DNA of 64,000 nucleotides from Terriglobia bacterium (GCA_020073645.1 JAIQET010000002.1:62001-126000), one strand, 5' to 3'; counted from the stretch's first letter, positions 1 to 9,145 are shown. Program-made: numbers and translations. The notes: generated by a model not told the origin, from the letters alone.

Positions 1-155
1 TAGGGCGTTTCGATTTGCTGCGGCGAGAGACCTTGTACCGCGGCCCGCATTGCTGCCGGGGCCTGCTCGATGTCATCAATCAATTTCTTGCGCTGGGCAT
101 CGCTCAACGGGCCATCAAACGTAAACTTGCCGATGGGATAACGGGGATCGCTCAT
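1..155 (-). CDS. YfiT/DinB-like metal-dependent hydrolase, partial (C-terminus beyond window)
   Basis: The minus strand reads from an ATG at 155 and stays open to the window edge, giving the first 51 residues. The start MSDPRYPIGKFTF followed by GPLSDAQRKKLIDDIEQ-type sequence matches the N-terminus of YfiT-family (DinB-like, bacillithiol-transferase-related) proteins. The region around residues 40-50 (LSPQQIETPY) corresponds to the family's first-helix segment. A strong ribosome site, GGAGGCGAAG, sits directly before the ATG and decides the start. The three metal-binding histidines would lie in the missing part, so activity cannot be judged. The family call is from recognition of the N-terminal motif only. 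Confidence 0.7.
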   Translation of the reverse strand, partial: MSDPRYPIGKFTFDGPLSDAQRKKLIDDIEQAPAAMRAAVQGLSPQQIETP

Positions 156-280
156 CTTCGCCTCCGGTTTGATTACAGCATAATTGGCGCCGAGTACCGA
201 ATAGCGAATGAGTAATCAGCCCAGAGCGCGAGACAGATGCCGTGTATGACTGTAATTGTTCAAACGTGATTTTCGGATGG

Positions 281-309
281 GTACTCGGTACTAGGTACTG
301 GCTACTGAT
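281..309. repeat. Short tandem GGTACT-type repeat downstream of the cyclase gene
   Basis: Three or four imperfect copies of an eight- to nine-base unit (GTACTCG, GTACTAG, GTACTG, CTACTG) lie just past the stop of the cyclase gene. A similar string occurs at 52699-52727, just past the stop of an aminotransferase gene. Position and similarity suggest a dispersed 3'-end repeat family rather than coding sequence. Confidence 0.6.
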
Positions 310-312
310 TTA

Positions 313-1098
313 CTACAGCAGCGCCAGGATGCGCACCGGCCCGCCGGAACCGCCTTCCAGCTTCATCGGTGCTACGACCACGATTACGCCCTTGGCCGGC
401 ACCCGATCCAGGTTGGTGACGTTTTCCAGGTGATAGACGCTATGCGTCAGCGTGTACTGGTGCACCGCAAAGTCTGTCGACGGACCGTAATCGATGCTTA
501 GGGTATCAATCCCCAGCCCCAGCACATTCCGCCCTTCGACCAGGAACTTGGCCGCGTCCTCGGAATATCCGGGAAAATGCATTACACCCTTGGCGTCGGC
601 ATTACGGTATTCCTTGACGGAATTCCACCGCGAATCCCATCCCGTGCGCGCCATCACGACGGCTCCCAGCGGCATCTCGCCGTTCGCGTGCTCCCATGCG
701 GCGATGTCTTCTACCGAAACCTGGTAGTCGGGATTCTCTTTGACCTTGGCGCTCACATCGAGCACCACCAGCGGTCCCATCAGCCGCTCTGGAGGAATCT
801 GGTCCACCGTCCACGTGCCGCGCGCGAAATGTGCGGGAGCGTCAATGTGGGTGCCAAAGTGTTCCGGCAAAGAAATGTTGCGGGCGAAATACTTGTCTTT
901 CTCGATGGTCGCGACCGTCTTTACCTGGTAGGCGGACTGTTCCGCCAGTTCGTAGGTTGGCACACTCGCGTTGATGGAGTGGGTGAGATCGACAACCGCA
1001 TGGAAACCCGCAATTTGGGTCGCATCGGGATGACGTTGCGCAAACAAAAACAGCGCCAAAGCCAGCGCATAACCGACAACAAAGGTCCGAATCTTCAT
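313..1098 (-). CDS. Cyclase family protein (kynurenine-formamidase-like), exported
   Basis: This 261-residue protein starts with a signal-peptide-like segment (basic MKIRTF, then a hydrophobic stretch to about residue 20, ending near LFLFAQR). The diagnostic metal-binding motif HFGTHIDAPAHF lies near residues 80-91, matching the HxGTHxDxPxHF signature of the cyclase/kynurenine formamidase family. A later DTLSIDYG segment also fits the fold. Family members hydrolyse amide, ester or lactone-type bonds with a bound divalent metal. The substrate cannot be predicted here, and no tryptophan-degradation genes are nearby. The export signal suggests a periplasmic role, unlike classical KynB. The gene stands alone on the minus strand. 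Confidence 0.85.
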   Translation of the reverse strand: MKIRTFVVGYALALALFLFAQRHPDATQIAGFHAVVDLTHSINASVPTYELAEQSAYQVKTVATIEKDKYFARNISLPEHFGTHIDAPAHFARGTWTVDQIPPERLMGPLVVLDVSAKVKENPDYQVSVEDIAAWEHANGEMPLGAVVMARTGWDSRWNSVKEYRNADAKGVMHFPGYSEDAAKFLVEGRNVLGLGIDTLSIDYGPSTDFAVHQYTLTHSVYHLENVTNLDRVPAKGVIVVVAPMKLEGGSGGPVRILALL

Positions 1099-1293
1099 GA
1101 AGCCTTACGTCTTCTTTCCCTGGTTCTGCTGCGAGCCTCCCGCCACTTTGAGGACACCCCCCCTATAGCAGTCAGATGCAGTCTTTCGTCCAGAGGTGTC
1201 TTTTTATTGTCGGGTCTGGGGGACGTACCTTCAAGGAACCTAGGGACATGGCCGTTTGGGACACCGGCCCTTAAGTGCGAGTGACAATTCAGT

Positions 1294-2058
1294 TCAACCC
1301 CGGAACTGCATCGCGACAGCGACAGCGGCCGCCGCCAGCGTACTCAGAAAATTCACGGCATCGTTGTTGAGAACATGCCGTCGCTCCAACCACGCTCCCA
1401 GGAAACTGTCAGCGAGCATGCCCACAACCCCTGCCGTCAGCGCAACCGCAAACCATCTCCAGGGAACCAGCCCGGAGAGTGTACACACTGCGCTGACAAT
1501 CGCGGCGGCTGCGATGCCGCACAAGGTTCCGGTCAGGCTTATGCCTCCATCCGTGCCCGCGGGCACTTCTTCCCACGTCGTGATCAACCGCGCCTTCTCG
1601 CTGGTTGCCTGCCCTAGTTCACTGGAGACCGTATCCGCCGCCGCTTCCGCAAGCGCAGCCGCAATCGCCAGCAGAAAGACTGGCCGTGCACTTACGGCAT
1701 ACACGCCGGCGCAGGCCGCTGCCACTCCAAGGTTGGCCAGGACTTGCGATGCCGTCCTGCCCTCTCGCTTCTCCGCGGTTCCTAGCTTCTGCTTTTGTTG
1801 ATATCCCAGGTGGGTTGTGATCCATGTCAGCGCAAACACCGAAACCAAAGCCAGAAATGCACCCGGGCCGGCACCCAGGTACAGGAGAAAACAGACCACG
1901 GCTCCGGCCACTGCGCCGGTGCGGCTCACGCCTCGTACCCAGCGGGCCAACACCGTGAACGCCGCGGTCACTAGGGCAGCGACCACAACCCGATGCCAAG
2001 GCGAACCTCCGACCCACTCCAACCCCGCTGCAATTGATGCTAAGTCTTGCATTTTCAA
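1294..2058 (-). CDS. DUF92 family integral membrane protein
   Basis: The 254-residue product has about six hydrophobic segments and ends in a characteristic C-terminal block with GMLADSFLGAWLERR and a following LNNDAVNFLST motif. These are hallmarks of the DUF92/TIGR00297 family, which includes plant VTE6 (phytyl-phosphate kinase). A middle segment, LAEAAADTVSSELGQ, is also conserved in the family. Function in bacteria is unproven; a prenyl-phosphate or lipid kinase role would be inference from VTE6. It is a single minus-strand gene divergent from ku, with 230 bases between them that show no clear regulatory site. Confidence 0.85.
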   Translation of the reverse strand: MKMQDLASIAAGLEWVGGSPWHRVVVAALVTAAFTVLARWVRGVSRTGAVAGAVVCFLLYLGAGPGAFLALVSVFALTWITTHLGYQQKQKLGTAEKREGRTASQVLANLGVAAACAGVYAVSARPVFLLAIAAALAEAAADTVSSELGQATSEKARLITTWEEVPAGTDGGISLTGTLCGIAAAAIVSAVCTLSGLVPWRWFAVALTAGVVGMLADSFLGAWLERRHVLNNDAVNFLSTLAAAAVAVAMQFRG

Positions 2059-2288
2059 CCGTGAACCACTTCGTGTCCTTTCCGATCCTTGCGGTTCGAG
2101 TCTCTTCCTGACGGCTGTGTGGGCTGACGGCTACGCTACTATCTGTAGTGTCTCTCCCCGCTATTGCCCCACTACTCGTGCTTTCACTTTGGATTACCCC
2201 GCCACCTTGGTGCCGAAAACCGTCCGTTGTAGTCTAAACTCAGTGACTTGGCGCGGCTCTGGCGCCGCTCTCAACTTCGGGGTGAACT

Positions 2289-3125
2289 ATGGCGGCCTCC
2301 GTTTGGTCTGGCTATCTTACCTTCGGTTTGATCTCCATGCCGGTGCGTCTTTTCTCCGGCGCGCGCAGCTCCGGCATCTCCTTCAACATGCTGCACCGCG
2401 ACGACCTGCAGCGCGTCAAGCAGCAGTATTACTGTCCTGCCGACAACCGGGTGGTTAGCCGCGACGAGATCGTGAAGGGCTACGAATACCGCAAGGACGA
2501 ATACGTCGTCATCGAGCCCGACGAGATCAAGAAGATCGAACCCAAGACCGCCAAGACCATGGAGATCCTGGAATTCGTCAAGTCCAGTGACGTGGATCCG
2601 GTCTACTTCGAGTCTTCTTACTACATGCTCCCCGAAGAAGCCGGTCGACGTCCCTACGCCCTGCTCACCAAGGCCCTCGAGGAAAGCGAGTACGTCGCCA
2701 TCGCCAAGCTCACCATGCACAATCGCGAATACACGGTTTTTCTCCGGCCGCACGAAGGCGGCATGATGCTGCACACCATGTACTACGCCGAAGAGGTCCG
2801 CAAGGTGGAAGGCTTCGGCGCCCCCGACGTCGAACTCAAAGACGCCGAAGTCAAAGTCGCCCACCAGTTGATCGAGGCCCTCGCCGCCGATTGGGACCCG
2901 GAGAAATACCAAGACAGCTTCCAGGACAACCTCAAGGACCTGATCCAGACCAAGCTGGAAGGCGGCAAAATCGCCGAAGTTGAGAAACCCAAGAAGCTGG
3001 CTCCCGTTGTGGACCTGATGGCTGCCCTCAAGCAAAGCCTGGCGGAGATGGAAGGCAAAAAGAAACCCGTGGCAACCACCCGCGAAGCGGCCGCTTCCGG
3101 CAAGCGCTCTCGCGGAGGAACGTAA
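2289..3125 (+). CDS. ku: Ku protein, non-homologous end-joining
   Basis: This 278-residue protein begins MAASVWSGYLTFGLISMPV, the classical start of bacterial Ku. The Ku core continues with HRDD, the VSRDEIVKGYEY segment and the EPKTAKTMEILEFV block, to about residue 255, followed by a short basic tail (KKKPVATTREAAASGKRSRGG) typical of bacterial Ku. The family forms a homodimeric ring on DNA ends and recruits LigD. No ligD gene is in the window, so the partner must be elsewhere. A GGGGTGA ribosome site lies just upstream of the ATG. A minus-strand ORF covering the same bases is a GC-driven shadow. Confidence 0.95.
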   Translation: MAASVWSGYLTFGLISMPVRLFSGARSSGISFNMLHRDDLQRVKQQYYCPADNRVVSRDEIVKGYEYRKDEYVVIEPDEIKKIEPKTAKTMEILEFVKSSDVDPVYFESSYYMLPEEAGRRPYALLTKALEESEYVAIAKLTMHNREYTVFLRPHEGGMMLHTMYYAEEVRKVEGFGAPDVELKDAEVKVAHQLIEALAADWDPEKYQDSFQDNLKDLIQTKLEGGKIAEVEKPKKLAPVVDLMAALKQSLAEMEGKKKPVATTREAAASGKRSRGGT

Positions 3126-3127
3126 GA

Positions 3128-3147
3128 ACAGCATTCAGCATTCAGTC
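3128..3147. repeat. CAGCATT-type heptad repeat, copy A
   Basis: Right after the ku stop codon, two to three copies of the heptad CAGCATT occur in tandem. The reverse-complement form appears at 3254-3290. The two copies could pair across the intergenic region. Confidence 0.55.
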
Positions 3148-3253
3148 ATAAACCCAACAACTCCTCCAGAGCCGACCCGATCCTTGCAACTTAATGCGCT
3201 CTCCACCGCATCCACCTCTTGTGTCTGCCTGTGTATTTCCGCATCACAGAATT

Positions 3254-3290
3254 CAATGGCTGAATGCTGAGTGCTGAGTGCTGAATGCTG
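3254..3290. repeat. GAGTGCT/GAATGCT heptad repeat, copy B
   Basis: Four to five tandem heptads of the form TGAATGC/TGAGTGC lie between ku and the downstream lipoprotein gene. They are the inverse of copy A at 3128-3147. This fits the window's pattern of low-complexity inverted repeats after gene ends. Confidence 0.55.
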
Positions 3291-3356
3291 TCTCTCTGGC
3301 GCATCTCGCCGCCCAGCGTATAAAATAGGCAATTCTCTCAGGACCACCGGGAATTC

Positions 3357-4730
3357 ATGAAAGTACCTCTGATCTGCCGGCGTGTGGGCCGTGTACCGGC
3401 CCTAGTAGTTATTCTCCTGGCTTGGACGGGTTGCGGCGACGTGTTCCGCCCGGTGGCCGTTCCGGTGCAGCCCCCACCTCCCGATCCCAGCAGCCTCCAC
3501 TTCGACATTGTCCTCAGCCGCAACGGCCCCTCCAACCCGGGTACCAGTTTACGCATTGACGTATCGGGAGACACCGACGTCGGTGTCGCGACCGTGGGCC
3601 TGGAGCCGGTACACGTCACCATATTGCCGAACGGTACCCGGCTCTACATGGCCAACGGCTCGGAAGACACGGTTTCTACCTACAACCCGTCCACCATTAC
3701 CCCTGTCACCACGATCACTCTGCCCCCGGGCTCAGCTCCGGCCTTCGTCAACACGACCGAAAACGGCTTCGTCTACGTGGCGAACTCCGGCGGTGGCACG
3801 GTTGCCGCCATCTCCACTACGACCAACGTCGTCAGCACCATCCTTACCGTGGGGACCAATCCCGTGGCCCTGTCTGAACTCCCGAACGCCACCAAGCTCT
3901 ATGTGGTAAACCAGGGCGACAGCAACGTGCGCATCATCAATACAATCGACAAGACTCTGAATCCTAACCCGGTTGCCGATCCCGGCGGCACCATCGCTTC
4001 CCCGGTTTGGGCCGCTGCGCGTTCCGACAACGCTAGGGTTTACGTCCTCAGTGCAGGGAGCGGCAACGTTTCCGCCATCGACACCTCGTCGGATACCGTC
4101 GTCGCCAGCGCGGCGGTCGGCGCCGGCGCCAACTACATGGTCTACGACAAGACGCGCAACCGGCTCTACATCACCAATCCCGTCGCCGAAACGGCTACTG
4201 TGCTCGATGTGTCGACCGACACCCTCACGCCTGTCACACTGCCCATTACTGGGACACCCGTCAGCATTGCCGCTCTCCCGGATGGCACCCGCGCCTACGT
4301 CGCCAGCTATCAGGTTTCTTCCCCCTCCTGTCCCGTCGACCAGCCATGCTCGATCACTTCCCAGGTGACCGTGATCAATGCCTCGAGCAATTCCATCTCC
4401 TCGGTGATTCCTCTGGGAACGGTGAGCGTGGACAACCTGACGAACCCCTTGACCGGTACTGTCGACGACACTGGCTGCAACCCTGACACCTCCACCCACA
4501 TCACCCGGTTCCGTCTCTCTATCGCCGCTTCCGGAGACAGCTCCAAGGTCCATGTGGCGCACTGCGATGCCGGCAGCACCTTCATCGTTCGTACCAGCGA
4601 CGATACCCTGGTCAAGGACCTGCAAGGCAATCCCCTGGTGATTCAGTCGCCAGCGAGTGCCTTCCCGCCCAGCCAAATTGGCGCACAACCCCCACGGCAG
4701 AACCCAATGTTCGTGTTCAGCGCGCAGTAG
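3357..4730 (+). CDS. YncE-like beta-propeller lipoprotein
   Basis: The 457-residue product carries a lipoprotein-type signal (basic start, hydrophobic run, then LLAWTGCGD with Cys near residue 26) and a proline-rich linker. From about residue 70 it contains repeated YVTN-like blades, seen as LPNGTRLYMANG, GFVYVANSGGGTVAAI, TKLYVVNQGDSNV, ARVYVLSAGSGNVSAID and GTRAYVASY, each roughly 40 residues apart. This is the pattern of YncE/YVTN-family seven-bladed propellers. Such proteins sit at the cell surface or in the periplasm; the ligand is unknown. The C-terminal third has several cysteines that may form disulfides. It stands alone, converging on the chemotaxis operon. Confidence 0.8.
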   Translation: MKVPLICRRVGRVPALVVILLAWTGCGDVFRPVAVPVQPPPPDPSSLHFDIVLSRNGPSNPGTSLRIDVSGDTDVGVATVGLEPVHVTILPNGTRLYMANGSEDTVSTYNPSTITPVTTITLPPGSAPAFVNTTENGFVYVANSGGGTVAAISTTTNVVSTILTVGTNPVALSELPNATKLYVVNQGDSNVRIINTIDKTLNPNPVADPGGTIASPVWAAARSDNARVYVLSAGSGNVSAIDTSSDTVVASAAVGAGANYMVYDKTRNRLYITNPVAETATVLDVSTDTLTPVTLPITGTPVSIAALPDGTRAYVASYQVSSPSCPVDQPCSITSQVTVINASSNSISSVIPLGTVSVDNLTNPLTGTVDDTGCNPDTSTHITRFRLSIAASGDSSKVHVAHCDAGSTFIVRTSDDTLVKDLQGNPLVIQSPASAFPPSQIGAQPPRQNPMFVFSAQ

Positions 4731-4735
4731 AACAA

Positions 4736-4862
4736 GATTAACTGTTGATTTCTTGATAGTTGATTTCTGGAACTATCGGGGGGCGATTCGTAGCGGCTGG
4801 GATGGCGCCGGTCATGTTGATTCCTGGTTCCTCATCAACCATCAAAAATCAGCAATCAACAA
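4736..4862. terminator. Imperfect AT-rich inverted repeat between convergent genes
   Basis: The arms are built from TTGATT/TGATTT words: GTTGATTTCTTGATAGTTG at about 4743-4761 and its approximate complement at 4835-4862. The element sits between the convergent lipoprotein gene and cheX, so it may act as a bidirectional terminator. There is no clean U-tract, so function is uncertain. Confidence 0.4.
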
Positions 4863-4868
4863 TGCTCT

Positions 4869-5372
4869 TCAGGAGTTTCCTGCCCCTGCAGTCCGCTCCC
4901 CCTGCCGCCGCCGGTTGTAACGCAGCGCGATGTTCATGAACACGTTGCCGCTGCTGGTTTCAAAACAGATGACCAGGGCTTCCGTGTCCTCGCTGCTCTT
5001 GGCCCCGTGTTCGGAGGTATGCAGTACAGGCGGATGAACCCGGAAGTGGAAGCCTTCATCGTTGAGCGTCGTGATCGCGTTGCCGATCACCTGGTTGGCC
5101 AGCTCGCAAACGGTTTCCCGCACCAACTCGTCGGATTCCGGCAATTCCGTGCCGGCAAACTGGCTGGCCACGCGCACGGATGTCTCTGGATCCAGATCGA
5201 AGATGACGCGCCCTTCGATGTCGCCGGTAATCCATACCAGCGCCGCCACCCCTTTGCGGCGATACGCTTCCTCTTCCATGCTGACATTGCCAATGGACAT
5301 GGGCGATTTCAGCCCCTGGGCCAGCACGGCGTCGGCGGCGTTGATAAAGGGCTGGATCAATTCCATTTTCAT
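4869..5372 (-). CDS. cheX: Chemotaxis protein CheX (CheY-P phosphatase)
   Basis: The true start is taken as the ATG at 5372 (MKMELIQPF), one base after the cheY stop, because GGAG lies at the right distance before it; an in-frame upstream start would overlap cheY. The 167-residue protein matches CheX: the N-terminal helix with NAADAVLAQ, the LVWITGDIEGRVIFDLD sheet, and the phosphatase helix containing E90-L-A-N93, the ExxN active-site motif of CheX/CheC/FliY. It should dephosphorylate CheY-P and set signal decay. It is the last gene of the operon. No cheC or cheD was seen. Confidence 0.85.
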   Translation of the reverse strand: MKMELIQPFINAADAVLAQGLKSPMSIGNVSMEEEAYRRKGVAALVWITGDIEGRVIFDLDPETSVRVASQFAGTELPESDELVRETVCELANQVIGNAITTLNDEGFHFRVHPPVLHTSEHGAKSSEDTEALVICFETSSGNVFMNIALRYNRRRQGERTAGAGNS

Positions 5373-5373
5373 C

Positions 5374-5814
5374 TTAGACTCCTGCGCCCGCGGCCTGCGC
5401 CACGGTGCCGTCCTCACCCAGCACATACTTGATCACTTCGTACAGAACCTCCGGCTTCACCGGCTTCTGTACGAAATGGCGCGCACCCCGCTGGAGTGCC
5501 GCCACGATGTTCTCCTGGTAGCCCACCGACGACACCATCACGATGCGCGCCTCAGGATGCTGCCGGACAATTTTCTCCGCCGCCTCGATGCCTTCCATCT
5601 GCGGCATAGTGATGTCCATCAGCACGATGTCCGGGTTGGTGCGTTCGTATTCGGTGATGGCGGTCATGCCGTCGCCAGCCTCCCCCGCCACTTGCCCACC
5701 GAAGGTTTCGATCATCTGGCCCAAGTTCTTGCGCGCGAAGACGGAATCGTCCACTACCAGGTAGCGGACTGGTTGACCGTCCTTGCTGCGTCGTACTGGC
5801 GCAAACTGCTCCAT
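5374..5814 (-). CDS. cheY: Chemotaxis response regulator CheY
   Basis: This is a single-domain receiver of 146 residues counted from the ATG at 5814, which is preceded by GAGGAGG. It has the acidic pair D22/D23, phosphoacceptor D67 in the segment PDIVLMDITMPQMEG, a Ser-Ser pair near 95-96 at the switch position, and K117 in HFVQKPVK. All phosphorylation residues are present. Together with adjacent cheB, cheA and cheX it is the likely output of this chemotaxis pathway. No flagellar motor genes are nearby, so the target (flagellum, type IV pilus or other) is not shown. The open frame extends 24 codons upstream, but without a ribosome site. Confidence 0.9.
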   Translation of the reverse strand: MEQFAPVRRSKDGQPVRYLVVDDSVFARKNLGQMIETFGGQVAGEAGDGMTAITEYERTNPDIVLMDITMPQMEGIEAAEKIVRQHPEARIVMVSSVGYQENIVAALQRGARHFVQKPVKPEVLYEVIKYVLGEDGTVAQAAGAGV

Positions 5815-5882
5815 ACCATCCTCCTCTGCTTCGCTCCAAAGTCGGCGATTCCTGCTTGCCGGATCAAGAACAATTAATCCTG

Positions 5883-6983
5883 TCAATTACCAACGGCTTT
5901 GCTTTTGCCGCTAGCGTGGAACCCAGCACTCTCCTTGCGGTCGGGCACACACTGCGCCATCAGAACGTTCGCCATGGCTTCCAGGCCCACGACCCGCACG
6001 GCAAATCCGCGCTCAATGGCGGCTTTGGGCATGCCGAACACCACGCAGGAGTCTTCGCTCTGCGCGATCGTCATCCCCCCCGCCGCTTTGACCTCGCCCA
6101 TTCCCTGGGCGCCGTCTTCTCCCATGCCCGTCATGAGTACAGCGACGCCGCTCGACCCAAACTCCTCCGCCACGCTGTGGAACAGCACATCTACCGACGG
6201 CCGATGCCCGTTCACCCGGGGCTCATCACTGAGCACCGCGACATCTCCCAGCGGCAAGCGCTTCACCTTCATATGCCGGCTACCCGGGCAGATCAAGGCG
6301 CGCCCCGCCAGCAACACGTCACCGGACTGCGCTTCTTTCACCGCGATGGCCGACACTTCATCCAGCCGCCGCGCGAACATCTCGGTGAATCCCTCGGGCA
6401 TGTGTTGCACGACCAGGATGCTGCCCGGAAAATCCCCCGGTAATTGCGAAAGCACGTACTGCAGAGCATTGGGTCCGCCGGTCGAGATCCCGATGGCCAC
6501 CACCCGCGTGGGCGGGTTTTTCGCGTTCAGCAAGGCCTTGCCGGAACTCGCCGGTTGCGCCACCGGGCTCACTCGCACTCCCCGGCTTTGTGCCGCCGCT
6601 TTGATCTTGGCAATCAGTTCCCGCGCGATCTCCGGCATGCGCGCCGAGACGTCGTTCGGCTTGGCGACAAAGTCGAAGGCCCCCAGCGCCAGAGCTTTGA
6701 GCGTGATCGAGGCTCCTTCGGTGCTGTGGGAGCTGACCACGATGACCGGCACCCGGTGATGGCGCATGATCTGTTTGAGCATGTCCAGGCCGCCCATGCC
6801 CGGCATCTCCAGATCCAGGGTCACCACCTGCGGCTTCAGTTCTTCGATCTTCTTCAGGCCGAAGTTCCCGTCCATGGCCGTACCCACCACCTGGATCGAG
6901 CTGTCGGTTTCCAGGATCTGCGGAATCAGCTTGCGCATGAGCGCGGAATCGTCCACTACCAGAACCCGTACCGGAGGCGTCAT
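5883..6983 (-). CDS. cheB: Chemotaxis response regulator / protein-glutamate methylesterase CheB
   Basis: The 366-residue protein has a receiver domain (D11/D12, phosphoacceptor D57 in VVTLDLEMPGMGG, K108) and, after a linker at about 130-158, a methylesterase domain. The catalytic triad is visible as S167 (GISTGG), H194 (VVQHMPEGFT) and D290 (MTGMGEDGA). CheB removes methyl groups from, and deamidates, MCP glutamates, opposing CheR. Its ATG overlaps the cheA stop by four bases (ATGA), so translation is probably coupled. It is of normal length for the family. Confidence 0.95.
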   Translation of the reverse strand: MTPPVRVLVVDDSALMRKLIPQILETDSSIQVVGTAMDGNFGLKKIEELKPQVVTLDLEMPGMGGLDMLKQIMRHHRVPVIVVSSHSTEGASITLKALALGAFDFVAKPNDVSARMPEIARELIAKIKAAAQSRGVRVSPVAQPASSGKALLNAKNPPTRVVAIGISTGGPNALQYVLSQLPGDFPGSILVVQHMPEGFTEMFARRLDEVSAIAVKEAQSGDVLLAGRALICPGSRHMKVKRLPLGDVAVLSDEPRVNGHRPSVDVLFHSVAEEFGSSGVAVLMTGMGEDGAQGMGEVKAAGGMTIAQSEDSCVVFGMPKAAIERGFAVRVVGLEAMANVLMAQCVPDRKESAGFHASGKSKAVGN

Positions 6984-9145
6984 GGCCGCACCTCCGTTGA
7001 TGCTTGTGCCCTGCGCGCCCGCTCCCCATGCGAGAGCAGGAGCCCGGAGGCAATCTCGCCAGTTTCACCGGGCCGGGACTTGCCGTAACGGTCGCTGATG
7101 GCCGCGATATTCAGAATCAGCACCACCCGCCCGTCCCCCAGGATGGACGCGCCGCTCACCAGGTCGGTGGACACGCTTTGGTCGTCCAAGGCCTTGATGA
7201 CCAGTTCTTCCTCGCCCTCCAGCGCCTCCACAATCAACCCCAGCTTGCGTTCACCCAGGGCGATGACCAGCACGAAAATTCTTTCCGCGGGATGTTCATC
7301 CTGCGGCACGGGCGCGCGCCCCAGGCGCACCAGCGGCAACACCTGGTTGCGTATCTGCAATACTTCGTAGTTGTCCACCCGGTGCAAGTCGGATTCCCGG
7401 GCGCGGGCAATTTCGGCAACCGTGTTTAAGGGGATGGCGTACAGCCGCTGTTCCACCCGGAAGAGCAGCGCCTTGATGATGGCCAGCGTGAGCGGGAGCT
7501 TCAGACGGAAGGTCGTGCCCTGGCCGGGACGGGTATCAATCTCTACCCGCCCTTTCAACCGCTGCAGGACACTCTGCACTACGTCCAGACCGACACCACG
7601 GCCCGAAATCTCGGTGATCTCCTCCGCCGTGCTGAATCCGGGCCGGAAGACAAACCCCAGCGTTTCGGCCTCGCTCATACGGGCCGCTTCTTCCGGGGTC
7701 ACCAGGCCTTGCTCCAGCGCCTTGGCCTTCACTTTTTGCGCATCGATGCCATGCCCGTCATCGCTGACTTCCACGATCACCTGGTTTCCCTGGTGATAGG
7801 CATTCAGGCGGAGGCTGCCGCGCGCAGCTTTGCCGCGCGCCGTGCGCTCGCGCGCGTCTTCAATCCCATGGCCAACCGCGTTGCGTACCAGGTGGGTGAT
7901 TGGTTCGGCAATCGCGTCCAGGATGCTCTTGTCGAGATCGGTGTCCTGTCCGCTGATCACCAGTTCCACCTCTTTCCCGCACTGCCGGGCCACATCGCGC
8001 ACCATGCGCGGGAAGCGGCGGAACAACTGCTCCACCGGGACCATGCGGATCTTCATGACCGAACGCTGCAGATCGTTCAACACCCGTGCCTGGAAAGCCA
8101 TCGCATCGGCGAACCGCCCGCGTATGGCCTCTTTCGGATAATGCCGGGCGAACTCATTGAGCGCCTGTTGCAGCATGGATTTGCCAATGATCAATTCGCC
8201 CACCAGGTTGAGCACGTTGTCGATGCGTTCCGCATCCACGCGCAGGATGTTGTCCGCTGTAGCGACGCCGGCCTGCCCCTTCTCAGCACCATCGTTTTCT
8301 GTGGAGGACGCAGCGGCTACTGCTTCCTTTTCAGCCGGCTGCACCTGCGTTGCGATCTTCTTCTCGGTCTCCGGTGGGGATGCCGCTCGCTTCGCGGATT
8401 TCGCCCCGCCCTTCACCGCCTCCACCTTGACCTGCGCGATGACCGTTGGGATGTGGCACTTTGCCGTTACCTGCTCGGCCGACGCGTCACTGGCCAGCAG
8501 AAACTCCAGGCGCTTCCTGTCCGCGGGGGACGCCGTCTCCGGCCTGGCTCCCAGCACCTCTCCCAACGTGGCCAACGCGTTCAGCAGCAACTGCCGGGCG
8601 GCGATCGGCATCAGGCATTGCGGATCAATCCGGGCCGTAATCCGATACACCCGCTTCCCCTGGCTGAACGCATTCTCGACCGCCAGCTTCTCGTACTCGG
8701 TCCAGATCACCGGGGCTGCGGTTTCCCCGGTCGCCTTCCTGCGGCGTTTGACGCTGCCTGCGCTGCCCGCCAGTTCCCGCACCATCCGGCGCAGGGTCTC
8801 CGCCGGAGGCAGGCTTTTCTTGTTCCGATAGGCCGACAGCACGCTGCCAAAGGTATCGGCAGCGATGAACGCCATCTCCGCCAGCGCGGTGTGCGATGCC
8901 GCTGCTTCCACGGTCAGCGCGTCTTCCAGTTCATGAGCCAATTCGCTCAACTCGCGGAAGCCGCACGCCGCCGCATCGCCCTTGAGGGTGTGCACCAGCC
9001 TCCGGATGCTGCGTACGGTTTCCACATCGCCGGGGTGCTTCTCCAGCTTCAGCGCTTCCTCGTTCAGCGACTGCAGCAGTTCCTGCGCGCTCTCAAAGAA
9101 GAGCTGGCGCAGCTCCGCTCCCCGTTCATCGGAGGACTGACTCAC
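6980..9145 (-). CDS. cheA: Chemotaxis histidine kinase CheA
   Basis: This 721-residue kinase has the CheA order: P1 phosphotransfer domain with H52 in LVHTLKGDAAACGF, a linker region, P3 dimerisation helices (AERIDNVLNLVGELIIGKS), P4 ATPase (N-box HLVRNAVGHGIEDAR, then VSDDGHGID and GRGVGLDVV), and a P5 CheW-like domain to the C-terminus. It phosphorylates CheY and CheB. The start is GTG, overlapping the cheR stop (GTGA). The region between P1 and P3 is long, includes a segment with few recognisable features, and is rich in Ala/Glu/Lys. A long plus-strand ORF over the same bases is a shadow. Confidence 0.95.
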   Translation of the reverse strand: MSQSSDERGAELRQLFFESAQELLQSLNEEALKLEKHPGDVETVRSIRRLVHTLKGDAAACGFRELSELAHELEDALTVEAAASHTALAEMAFIAADTFGSVLSAYRNKKSLPPAETLRRMVRELAGSAGSVKRRRKATGETAAPVIWTEYEKLAVENAFSQGKRVYRITARIDPQCLMPIAARQLLLNALATLGEVLGARPETASPADRKRLEFLLASDASAEQVTAKCHIPTVIAQVKVEAVKGGAKSAKRAASPPETEKKIATQVQPAEKEAVAAASSTENDGAEKGQAGVATADNILRVDAERIDNVLNLVGELIIGKSMLQQALNEFARHYPKEAIRGRFADAMAFQARVLNDLQRSVMKIRMVPVEQLFRRFPRMVRDVARQCGKEVELVISGQDTDLDKSILDAIAEPITHLVRNAVGHGIEDARERTARGKAARGSLRLNAYHQGNQVIVEVSDDGHGIDAQKVKAKALEQGLVTPEEAARMSEAETLGFVFRPGFSTAEEITEISGRGVGLDVVQSVLQRLKGRVEIDTRPGQGTTFRLKLPLTLAIIKALLFRVEQRLYAIPLNTVAEIARARESDLHRVDNYEVLQIRNQVLPLVRLGRAPVPQDEHPAERIFVLVIALGERKLGLIVEALEGEEELVIKALDDQSVSTDLVSGASILGDGRVVLILNIAAISDRYGKSRPGETGEIASGLLLSHGERARRAQASTEVRP

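Noticed and set aside
281..309. CRISPR-like short tandem repeats
   Set aside because: Units are 8-9 bases with no spacers, and no cas genes are present.
2059..2288. Possible ncRNA (6S-like) between DUF92 gene and ku
   Set aside because: Only short, unconnected stems are visible; no conserved RNA signature could be recognised.
2271..3134. 287-codon minus-strand ORF opposite ku
   Set aside because: The Ku frame has unambiguous family sequence; the antisense frame has none.
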